Source: Lingula anatina (taxonomy: Eukaryota > Brachiopoda > Lingulata > Lingulida > Lingulidae). Taken from it: a DNA stretch of 64,000 nucleotides. The notes beneath the pieces were generated by a model. The model ran no database searches and was not told the DNA's origin. It saw nothing but the letters and a program-made list of their open reading frames with translations. Below, piece by piece: positions 1-12,385 of the stretch (positions are counted from its first letter, which is position 1; each line of letters begins with the position of its first letter). The position numbers and the translations under genes were made by a program. The stretch spans positions 62,001-126,000 of the forward strand of contig NW_019775790.1 in NCBI RefSeq assembly GCF_001039355.2. The letters run 5' to 3'.

Positions 1-786
1 GCGTGACCCAGATCTGTTGCTTCATTTATGCATATTGAGGTGAGGTTTACTAAAACGCTTTTTTACTACTAATAGATTGTTTTTATAATTTTTAAATGGC
101 GGGGATCGATTAAAACATACCTCTAGTGTATAGATTGAGTGCTGAATCTTCAAAATTCGAGAAATGGATTTTTATATGACCATTGTCCTTTAAATAATGT
201 TCTCAAATACAAGCAGGAAGTAAAACATGTGATCAAATGCTGGGCTTAAGAATGCTTTTTTATCAACAGAAATGACGTTGTGTGCATTTATCTGTAGATA
301 ACATCAAATTCTTATATGATTTAATTCCATCTACTTCCAAATGCATCTTGGATGTGCTAATGTATTTGACAACATGCTTTTTCATTTAATTTTTTTAAAA
401 CTATTTCTTTGTGATAAAGTTGCTTGTATTCTACAGTTTAAGAAGACATTTGGATTTTGTAGAAAAATAGTTCATAATAAAAGAAGTGTTATGTAGCCTC
501 TAGTCATGGTTTATTTTATGCAACATCCTGAATGATATATCACACATAAAATGAAAGAAAGAAGAAAGAAATTACTTTGGGGAAAGAATCCACATCAACT
601 TGAATTGGAAGGATGCATTTATTTTAAAATGATCAAAGAATTTGAGAATAAAAAAAGAAGATTATGTAGTATTTACTTATAAACATTTGGCTCTCCATTA
701 TTATATAGCACCTCATTTAACGTCTTGCTGCAGAATGTTCTGCATTCTTCCGTACACCATTATTTACTTATGTTCTTATCTTTCAG
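1..786. other. Upstream stretch with no gene recognised
   Basis: AT-rich DNA with scattered short open frames and no convincing exon. A splice-donor-like sequence (gaggtgagg) near base 40 could end an exon cut by the window edge, but its reading phase does not fit the next exon. Confidence 0.5.
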
Positions 787-811
787 GAAACAGTAATGTT
801 GCAAGTAACTG
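787..811 (+). other. 25-nt candidate first or internal micro-exon of the TIR gene
   Basis: A pyrimidine-rich acceptor (ttatctttcag) and a strong donor (gtaagg) bracket 25 nt. Read in phase 0 they join the exon at 2968 with the frame of the TIR domain; the other two phases hit stops. It contains an in-frame ATG at 796. It may be the true start or an internal exon, because the codons before the ATG are also open. Without it the frame has no other start visible upstream of the TIR domain. Confidence 0.5.
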
Positions 812-3800
812 GTAAGGGGAAATTCCCCTAAATGTTTGGACTATGCACAAAGACCTATAGAAATGGGGATGCCAATAAACATGGGTGTGTCAGCAAAATT
901 TTTATTTTGATTTGGATTATTCTTATTTTCTAGAAAAAGATTGTATTTCATCTCGTGAGTACAGAGATTTTGTACCATAAGAAATACTTATATTGTATAG
1001 GATTTTAACTGTTTGGTCTTTGCCCAAATACAATAGCATCCATCAATGTCAGCCTTTGGAAAATTGAATAGATAATAGAGCATAGACTTTTAGACGTGCA
1101 AAAATGTAGAGCAGACAGCGCCATTCTTTACACCCAGGGATCTGTTAGACTGACATTCAATATAATACCATATAGTTTATTCACCATTGCTTCTAAATAC
1201 GATCACCAAAATTTTATCGATCTATTTATAGAACACAGGACTGAGCAAAATTTTTCAAAATGCCATTTAGTTGAATTTTAGTTGAATTACTTATCATTAT
1301 AGTGCATGTGATGTCAAGTTAGAAGATAGGCAAGATGACTCTCCGTGGTGGATTAAGGAAACAAAAGAGCAGTAGATGTGGTAATTGTTGTTTTAAACTA
1401 GAATTTTGATAAAAGTATTTATTAATAGATTTTGTTACAATATACAGGAGCTTTCATCAATAATGTGACAGGTGCTTATTTACTTGAAAATATTACCAAT
1501 GTTGAGGACAATACTTGCTGTTACAGTTGTACAGCAGGCATTTGTGCCCTTAGTTGCCACTGAATTCATGTAAATTTTAATTGTTTGTCTTTGCCCAGAT
1601 CCTCTATATAAATTTTTTGAAAAATTGAAAAGATTGCATAAAGCATAAGCTTCAGGGAATGAAAGGGTGGAGAAAAAAAGCAGATCATTCTTTAATTCTG
1701 TGAATTCATGGTTCTGACCTAAATTGTATATAATCATCAAGTTAATATTTATGACAGTAATAAAAATGCCACCTAATAAGAAAGCCTTTTTTGCCTTGGT
1801 CCCCAGTAAAGGTCACTAAAAATTTACCAATCTTTTTATAAAATGGGTGGAGTAGAATAACCCCACAAAACAACAAAAGTGGGCATAAAAGTGTTCAGTG
1901 GAACGTGAAGTTATAGCATTGGCCAGGTGACTTTGAAAAAGAGATGAAGGAAACTCAAAAAACAATAGATATGATAATTTGTGTGTTTAATAGTTAAGAA
2001 AACGTTAACCTTAAACTAGATAGGCCTCCAAAATCAAAGATAAAAATCCCCAAATATAATCTAAATTCAGAAAATTCCCAAATGTTTGCATTAACAAGGA
2101 AGTAAGTGAATAACACAAAGAAAAGAAACAAAATAGTTATTGTCAATTTAGTTCAAGTCACAAAGATATTTCTTAACCTTTTTTTTCAATTTGAAAGTAC
2201 AGACTTTTCAAATAGCACCTGCGTCTGTCATAGTCATTGCCATTGGCAAGCACTTTCAGAGACAACATGCTGTGTGGAAAACTGTTTTACCTTCTGTGTT
2301 CAAACTTACAGAACTGATAGATATTTATTAAATTCAGATTAAGTTTGAAAATCAGCTTGATAGGACCAATTTTACAAAAGTTATTGTTTTTTTCTTTGCT
2401 TTTACTAGTATGTATCCATACAGATAACTAATTAAATGAAAAATCCTCTTGTTTAAAACTTACAGGAGTGATCAATACAGGTCCAGTTTGAAAACCAACC
2501 TGATCAGATTACTTCTCTTGAAGTTATGCATTTTTTTTTTTTTTTTGGGGGGGGGGGGGATGTTCATATTTCACAGATTGGCATTTTCAAGGTGTGACTT
2601 TTAGCTTCCATCTTGGACATAATAACGTAATTTTGTCCATGCTTCCATGGACATGAGGACCTTTGCTAGTCACTTTTTCTAAATATATATGTTAACTGCT
2701 ATGCATAATTAAAAATTGGTGGTGATTATGCTGTTAAGCATTATGTAATATTACATCAAAATTGACAAAAAAAAAAAATTTTGGGGCACTGCCACCATAT
2801 TTACCATGTTGCTTATGATTCTCAGACTTACAAAAAAGATTCACAGGACTGAAAAAAGTATGTGTAATTCAAGGTCTATCACCAATATTACTTAATGTTT
2901 AATAATATTTTAATGAATTTTCATGAAAAATTAAATCTTGCAAACGTGGACAATTTTTTCTTAAAAGGAACCAAGAAGCGTTCCACCAATGGAAGAGGCT
3001 GTCACACTCCAGAAGGTATGAATTAAATACCTATGTAAATGGGGATGATTGATATGTATAGAACATATCATATTTAAGACCATCTTATTAGAAAGCTAAA
3101 AGATGCAGAATAAAAGAGTAGAAAAATAAGATATTTTGCACTAGGCATGTTTTTTGGCAGTTAAATGAACGTAGTTGCAGTTTTGCCTTTCATATTATCC
3201 CACCAAATAAACTTAAATTTCTGTCTAACAAGAGGATTTGATCAGATTAGACCATTGATTTTTATATAGATGGTATTTTTCTTCTTATTATTTTACATTA
3301 TTTTAGTTGGTAACAGGAGTGGTTCCATGAGGGGATTTCAAGTTTTATCCCAAAATGGTAAGGCATGCTATAGAAATTAATAGAACATAAAGAATTGAAA
3401 GGATAGTGAAACTTTTCAGAAGTCAAGCAAAATAAACAACAATTTAACAAAATGTATATTTTTAATGCATGACTCTGAAATATTTAGTATAATATTAAGT
3501 GAAGGCATCATTCATGTATCTTTTTTATATGGAGAATTTATTATTATTATTATTATTATCGACCTGGCACCCCAAGAAGGGTTAGATAAACAGCATAATC
3601 AAATAGAACTTCTTACTTATAATATTAGTCATATAGATAAATATGAGGGATAAAGACAATGTTTGAAGCATCTTACATACTGCAAATTTGCATATTTCTT
3701 CTTTCATAGCATACGCAGGATTCAAATATGATTTGTTCATCTGTTACACTGATGAAGATGATGACATGGTTGACCGTAAGCTGATAAGTTTCTTAGATCA

Positions 3801-6800
3801 GGAACGCTCTGGCGGTGGACAAAATACATGCACATATGAAAAGAAAAATTTCTTGCCAGGAAGACATAATGTTGTCAATGTGTGCCAAGCCATGAAAGAA
3901 AGCCGCAAGACATTACTGGTCCTGACCTCCAATTTTGTGAAGACAGAATGGTGTAAATATGTTGCAGGATACAGGTTTGAAGAGGAATTCAAGAATCGTA
4001 TACTCGTTGTTCAGCTGGAGGAGTGTAATGTAAATATGAATATATAAAATTACCTTGATTTTTTTATATCTTAATTACTTTTTGTCATAGGGACTATTAC
4101 TAGTCCTGAGCCTGTTTTACAATACATTTAATATTAGCCAACAGAATTTTGCTTCCTATTTTGATTGATAGCTAGTCTCAATTTAAATTAAGTGCTGAAT
4201 TGGTCACCAAAAATAAACCATCTTGAGACTGTCCAGGAACACAAACAGAAGCAACTTTAATGTTTCTCTACATTTTTGTCAAACAAATTCACATGGGCCA
4301 TAAACTTTCATTGTGAGGCAATTTTGTTTTATATCAGAAATCCTTTATAATATAGAAACATTGATTTCTGTGTATATTTTAAGATTTCCAAAAGCCTTAG
4401 ACAGTATATCCACGGGGTTGAGATCCTGAAATATGGTGAACCACCAGGAGATTTTTATCGAACCCTTCAATTTTTTATTGACCATGATATTGATACAAGT
4501 ACATCATCTTCATTTGGCAGACAGCAACACATGGAGGGCAAGAAATATGACAGTATGTATTAAACATTATAATGTTTTTATTATTATAATTTCTCATAGT
4601 GTTGTTTTGAAGTAAAAAATTGTTTACCATACATGTACATTATTTACCATGTAGTCACTACTTTGCAGACTTAGAAAAAAAATTTTTTTAAATATTATTT
4701 TATTGACACAATACATCACGAATACATGACAATACAAAAACAAACAAACAAACACTCACTCACACATAAGAGATGTTATACTATATAACACTTTTAATTA
4801 ATTACATCGTCGTACCCTAAATATTCAAATTGAAAATAACTTAATTATATTTTAATTGTACTAACAGATTGACTTATCTGTTTTCACCAGATATCTAAGC
4901 GAAGAAATCAAACCTCCTAATGTTGGTTTACCCTGTGAACATCTTAAATAGATATAAAATTTAAATTGCAACATAATGAGATTAATAATTGGAGAGAGGC
5001 TCGTAGAGCGACTTAGAAAAATTTATTGATATTCCATAATTAACCTAATCAGCTACTAGTAGATGATAAACAGGTGAATGATTCACTTTTGTTGTTTGTT
5101 GATCAGTATAGATATTGATCAAGGTATCCATGATGCCACATTAGGTGCTGCCAGCTCTCGATTGTGGTTGGGCGGAGTTGGTTGAGGGGGAATGGCATAG
5201 ATAGGTAACAATAGCCTCCATCCCTCCCATACTTAAAGCTATGAACAACAATTTTTATACCCCCCCTTTGATCATATGGGGATCCAAGATATATTGCTTT
5301 GCACATGTCGTTCGATCAGTCCGTCGGTCCCTCAGTCCATCTGTAACCAGACCAGACAAGGAAAGAATGATTAAGTCTACATTCCTCATATTTGGGAGGG
5401 AGGTTTGTCATCATGTGTAGATGACTCCTATTATTTTTGAGGTCAGTAAGCAAATGGTAAAGGTCATAATGACCTTAAGCACAAAAAACTTAACTGACCA
5501 ATAAATTAATAGAGTAAGATTTGGCCTATATATGGTCCTTAAATTTGGTAGGGAGGTTTGTCATCACATGTATATGACCCTTATCAATTTGGAGGTTTGC
5601 AGGTCAAACTTCAAGGTCACAGTCATGTTCAACACAAAAAATTGTCTGACTAATAAATATAGAGAATTATGTGGCAAATCTGTGTTTGACTATAACACCT
5701 CTTTTTCTAACCATGCATGTACCAAGCCCTAGTCCCTCTCCCTTCATAATGTAAAATTCTGAATATGTTATTAGTTATTTCTGCTATAAACCATTTTTCA
5801 GCTGGAACTGAACCAAACAATGATTATTATGGCGAGCAGTTCAAAGCAGCATTGTCAGATGCAAACTATTGCAGCCAAAATAATACAGGTACTTATACAG
5901 CTACTAGTATGATACAGTTTTGTAAACAGTACAGTTTTTAGGTGGTCATTTATAAATGGATATTATTTTGCTGCAAATACTAGTAAGTTGATGAGTGGTT
6001 TGGATTCCCCGAGCCTTCTCAAGTAAGTATCATTGAAGTAGGTCTTATTTTTTGTATAAGCATGTTGGAAATTTTGTGAAGCAAGTCTTCTTTCTGCCTC
6101 TGTTATGCATCTAGCTAGAAAAATTGCTCAAATACTGACTAACCATGCTGTTTTTCTTGCAGATTTGGTAGATAAAGCTGTCGCAGAAGGAAGTTTATGT
6201 AGCTTCAATAAAGATCCAGAGTCATACGTGGAAAGAATGAATAAGATGGTCGAAAACAGCCCAAACTATTTACTCCATAAAAAATCCTTAAGAAAAGCAA
6301 TGCTTTCACAAAACTTAAACTGGGATATTCTGGCTGTTATTAGCTGTATTAAAGATGCAGATTTAAAGGAAATAGCTTTGAAAAAATTGGAAGGAGTTCT
6401 GCTGGAAAATGATCCTCTTTCTGATGAGCAGGCAAATGACAGGCTACTTGAGGCTGCTGTCAAAATTGAGCTTTCTTTGTTTTCTGAAACAAACAGTAAC
6501 TTTTTGACAAAACGATTGTCAGTTTATGGATGTCTATTGACGTGCATTCTTTTGCATGTATGGCAGCAGCATATCTATCCACCTAGTCACTGGTTGTCTA
6601 GGCTAGGTGAAAAAGTTCTGCCATTTTTAGAGGATGCCAAACGAAGTAAGAGTGCTAGGAACAAAAGACAAAAATACACAATTGATTTTTGTCTGTTCGT
6701 CATACGCAGTTTGAGGTTTGAAAGTGGACCTGAAATGCAGGACCAGTGGAAAGTATTCCACAAATTTGTAACATCTGATGATATTTCCCACCATACCATT

Positions 6801-9800
6801 AACTGGAAAGATGTTCTTGGGACACATCTGATGAATAAAAACTCAGAGTGTTGGTTTTATTTCATTAAGGTGATTCTCCAGGCCTTCACAGGACTCCAGG
6901 TATATGTTATATTTTAATTCAAATGGGGGATGAGGGGTTTCTGGATACATATAGAAGTAATGGAGCCTCATTAGTCTTAGGGTAAACAGTTTGTTCAAAT
7001 TCTGTATTGGGTTGAACTTTCATGGCTATCAAGAAAGAGGGATGCCCGACTGTCTGTCATCATAACTTTTAGACTAATGCACCATCAGACAACTGAACAT
7101 GTACTGTACACCAATAACCTCAAATTGTTCTTTTCTTCTTTTGCAAAAATTGCAGTCATGAACAGCATAGAATTGCATTCATTAGAGCATTTGCTAGCAT
7201 GGTTTAAAATTTTTGTCATTCAAGTTAATTTTGATGTTAATTTTAATTGGATTTTTTATGCACATAGGCAAGAAAAAAAGTACAGGAGACCAGAAAAAGA
7301 AGCTTTGCATGTCTTCCCCTTCATGCAATGGCATACATGCTGAAAAAGTTCAAGCCCAACTGCTTGTACCATGAAGAAACTATTCTTCAGTGTGCTCAAA
7401 TTTTGAGCAGGATGGCATGCCAGCCAAAAAATGGTCAGTACATCAATAAAAAGAGAAATTCTGTATTGCTTATATGAATTTTTATTACTTTCGCATTAAA
7501 AAGAGAAATTCTGTATTGTTTATATGAATTTTTATTACCTTTTCAACAAAAGATTAATAGTAGTACATAAAATTGGTTTGTGGAAAATATTATTGACATG
7601 CTTTATTCAATATAAATGCTTACATTTAGACTTTTTTCTATATTTTATATCAGTTGGTCATTCCTGGTGTTACTTTTCATTGGTTGGAAATTATAAAACA
7701 GTTGTGTTATTTTCAGATCTATATGAAAATGACTAATAATTACATAAATACTTTTACAGTGATTAAGTTTCAAGCTTTTGTTCTACTTATGAGTAGAAAT
7801 AATTCAGATAATGCCAATTTCATCAATATGTTTTTTAAAAATAATTTTGATATTTCAACTTTTTTCTTGGATCCTGAGTCATTTAATTTCAAAGGATATG
7901 TTTGAACGTATCAATCTTGAATCAATTTCATATCAATAGTCAGTATTGATTTTAAATCTCCAGAAATGGCAAGGTCTGTGGTGTTTGGCTGTACAGAAGC
8001 AGGTTCCCCAGATAATGGTCTTAGGCATCTGTTTGACACTGTTCAAGAGAGTAAATACCTCAAAGAAGCTCTTTCAGAAGTCATTAGACCCATCCTATCT
8101 ACATCAGAAGACCAAACAATCAAAACTGTACTGCTTGAAAAAATCTTACCAAGAGATTGCAGAACAGAAGAAAAGAGGAAAGATTTAGTGATGACCGCAA
8201 TTGTCGAAAAATTAACTGAGCATTACACCCTTATGGGTCAGAGTTTGGCAATTGACTTGAAGCCACAGTTGAGTCAAGCACAAAATGATATATTTCGCCT
8301 TGATGGAAAATTAAATGGAAACCCAGTGACAGCTGTTATTTTGAATACATTTAAATGTGGTGATGTTTCTCAGATTAAAAAGGAGGAAAAGCTGATCAAG
8401 AAACTTACACACAAGAACATCCCTAAATTGGTGGAAAAGATGGAGGGAGATGGAATTCCATTCCATTTTATCACTGAAAGAGCAAAGGGAGAAAATCTCC
8501 AGACCTTTCTTTTGCAGAAACGCAAAGATCCAGATTCATTTCCCTTGCCTGATCGCATGAAACTGGCAACAGGGCTCTGTGAAACACTTCACTATACCAC
8601 ACATTCAGAGTGTGTACTTAGAAACCTTTCTGCCCAGACCATCATGATAATGAAAGACGCCCGGAGGCAATATCAGCCTAAAATTGTAAACTTTCAGCAA
8701 GCTTTAACAGTGCAAGGAGGAAAGCTTGCACCAGGAACCATGAGAGACAAAATACCCGTGAGATGTTCTGCACCAGAAGCTTTCCTAAAAAATGAATTTT
8801 CAGAGAAAACAGAGGTGTACATGTTTGGATGTCTGTTGCTTGAGATTTTCACTTTGGGTAGCCCAGCCTTTCAGGAACTTGCTAAGCCAGAGGATGTTCA
8901 GATAATGGTTTGTATTATTTTTTATATAAAGTTCTGTAGAGAGTATTGGGGGGTGTCTGTTAATACCCCCTTATTGGCCCAGCTTGAGAAATGCCATAGT
9001 ATCTATAGATGAAGTTTTGATTAAGATCACAGCTATTCCAAACAAAAGGCCATCCTTGTTACCTCCCTTGAATTTATATTTGTTGTAAATGTGTAGAACA
9101 TATGACAGAACTGTACTATCCCTGATGAGTTTAAACCTGTTAATCTTATGTTTATTTAAATGTGTTTCTGGAAGTGACTAGCATAATGTGATTATCTTGT
9201 ACTATATGTATTTATATTTTTTATTCAATTTTATTTTATGTTTCATCTACATTTGCACAGGTTGGCTGCATTGATTACAAAGTAAAGAAACCCCAGTGTA
9301 TTCCAAGTGATATTTTCAATGTAATTTTGGCATGTCTCTCAAGGGCACCTGATAAAAGGCCTTCTTTTGGGGCCATACGCAGTTCATTGCAGGATATACT
9401 AAACAAGGCAAAAGGTATATCAGCAAATACCATGTATGCCATCTGATATGATATAACTTTTTGTAAGGGGTAGCCATCCCAACTGTCACCAACCATATCT
9501 TTGCATGTTCATCCTTCAACAAATTAAAATACCTGCTTAATTATCAGAATTATCTCATTACAACTGTGTGTAAAGGAAATATCTTATCAGTTTTGATATA
9601 CCCTTTTTCGCAGCTCAAAAACGCCATGATCCAGAGGAGAACGGTTTCCCAAGGGTGCCCATGGCAGGGGATTTTCTCAAGGTTTGTGCACTGTTTTGAT
9701 ATTTGTCTATATTATTGTTTTAAGGAGTTTGTCTGTTTTCTGTGAACATAGGCTGATTTTATCATGAAAATATATTGGCATTAATATAAAAATTATCAAT

Positions 9801-12348
9801 GAAAGTCGTTGAATAGTTCTCAAGCCTATATGAATTTTATAATACAGATAATAGGAAATAAATTGGACTAGACATTTTACTTAATCATTTTGCAAAATAT
9901 ATTGGATATTATTTTGCATTTTATAGAGAACAGAGGAAATTGTGACAAAAGTAAGCAGTGCCATTAAAGAACACAAGGTAGTTATTACACCACTGTAATT
10001 TTCATAAAAATTAAACAGAGTAGCCATCACTCCTTTACTGTGCACATCTTTTTTTTTTTTTTTTGTCTATAAAACAACAAATTGCTGAATCAGAAACAAA
10101 ATGGAAAATAACACATTATCCTTGGCAAAGGTTTTATTGTTGGCCAGCAGTGTTGTTCACAACAAACTTATATAACGTTGATAGAAAAAAAACTTTGTAA
10201 TATTTCAAATCTTCCATATGGCACAACCCCGATACCAATCAAATAATTGAAAAAAACTAAAATCTCTTTGCTCTTACAAATGGTTATGTGTGTTTTTGTA
10301 TCTGTTTGAAGAATGCATATATATTTTTTTGCATGTTAGAACATTTGAAATGTCAGTTCTTTTTAAACTTATGAACCTATTAATGTCAGAGGTGAAAGTA
10401 TTAGCAAGACAAGGAGTAAAAATAGAATCACAGTTCAGATGAAAAGTAATGAAATTTGCAAAAGAAATCAAAATTCATTTTGACAATGTTCAAGTAGTTT
10501 TGAAATGGAAACACTTGTATCATTACAGAAATGGATGAAGGGGCGCTTTGCTGCAAACTTGAAAGTAAGTAAGTTTTGTTTCAGGTATTCTCCACGAGAT
10601 TTACCCACCAAAATGAATTTCTTTCAAAAACAGGACCATTTTTTGCCTACTCACATATCATTGCTTGACCCGTCCCTTTCACTTATATTTAAGGCCTTAT
10701 ACCATTTTTAATTTAATGATTTAGATCTAAATGACTGCCCAGTAATTAAGATTAACATGTGCTTTTGGCATTCGTGGGCATGGATATCAACTGCGTAATG
10801 AAGAATAAGTTTACTAAAAACGGACTTTGTTTAAGCAATTTCCTACTGAATAAGGAATTAACACCTAAAATATGTACAAGATCTGTTTCTTTCCTAGGTC
10901 ACAACATTTCCAACACCACAAAAATCAGTGGAGAGGTGTTTGCTGGAGTGTAAGAAAAGAGCAAAACTAGTGTCAGGAAAGGTAAAAAATTTAACACCAA
11001 ATAGATGCAGTATATATGATAAAATCCAAACAGTGTGCTGTGTAATTTAATGTTTTTTATTCATTCCATAAATAGTAAAACATGATTTGACTGATAAGAA
11101 TCTCTTAGTCTGATAAGTCTCAGAAAACTCCTGCTCTAATTTGAAAAATTGAGCAATATGTTTCTGCCCAAAAATGAAATTTGTAGATAATGGAAAAATT
11201 AATTTTACACCAGTCTTCTGAACAAGCAACTTGAAATAGTAATATTTTTACTAGTTTTATGCAAAATTTACTGATCAGTAGCAAAGTGCACCCTTTATAT
11301 ATGTTTCCTCCAGTATTATTTGCAAAATCACCAAAGATTATATTTTTTTACAGGGCCTGAGAGAACACCTACCACCAGACCCAGCGCTCGTTAAAGTTCT
11401 GAGGAGCTTAGTCAGCTTTGGAAATGAAAACAGAAATCTGGCAGCCATTTCTTTCCCAACAGATGGAGATCTGTTATATGTATGTGTATGGGATGGTCAA
11501 TTTCATTTCATGATGTTTTTTCATCTAAGTTACATTTTGTGTCATTTTGTTGTAATGTTTTACCCTTCCATGCATTATATTGTTAATCTTAATAATCTAT
11601 TAATTTGAAAAGTATTTTTCATGTACCAACACAATGTGTTTGTACATATACCCATCACATTTTTTTGTAAAATGTTCATTTTTCACACAATTGGCATTTT
11701 CAAGGCGTGACTTTGAAATTCCATGGTTCTGAAGCTCTTTGCTATTACATTTTCTTACATACATGTTACCTGATGTGCAAATTAAAATTTGGTGTTGATT
11801 TTGCTGTTAAACATTATGTGATATGGCATCTAAATTGACCAAAACCCTGTTCTGTACACTTTAAATGTTATTTTCTGCATTGTGTCTGTATATTTGACAG
11901 TTTTGCTGCCTTGTTTCTGAAGAATATTATTTGACTTAAACAAAAAGTACAACAATTTTTGTATTTTTTTTTGTTCCCCTACCCCTAATTGATTAAGAAA
12001 TGTAATGAAACTTTACATAAAAATATATTCTCTCATATTCTAATGGAAAATAATGTGTAGTATTGTTACTCATATTGAGAAAAATTTAGACTTTTCAATT
12101 TCTACACTAACTGAGAGCATACTTGTAAATTCTGTTCTCTTTTTGTTATGCATGAACAGGTAGAGATATCTACAGAAGCAAAGATGGACATTTTGGAATA
12201 TATACGCGATAACAAAGTAGATGTTAATCAGATAATTGCATGGACATGTGACATTGGCGAAACTATGGATTTTCTTCTTGAGAAACGAGTCTTGCTTTGG
12301 GACATTCGACCAGAATGTATCTTCATGGAAAAACAGGAGGTTTGTAAA

Positions 12349-12385
<37 letters not shown>

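Larger units (their letters stand above)
812..2967 (+). other. Intron 1 of the TIR gene
   Basis: No exon or gene is seen. It holds a T16-G13 homopolymer junction (2531-2559) and the first copy of a dispersed repeat (about 2560-2769). Confidence 0.5.

Noticed and set aside
1096-1281. 61-codon frame considered as an upstream exon of the TIR gene
   Set aside because: No acceptor or donor fits, and it is not needed for the frame.
7077-7343. 88-codon plus-strand frame overlapping the exon at 7268
   Set aside because: It reads the exon in a different frame; splice phase from both neighbours supports the other frame.
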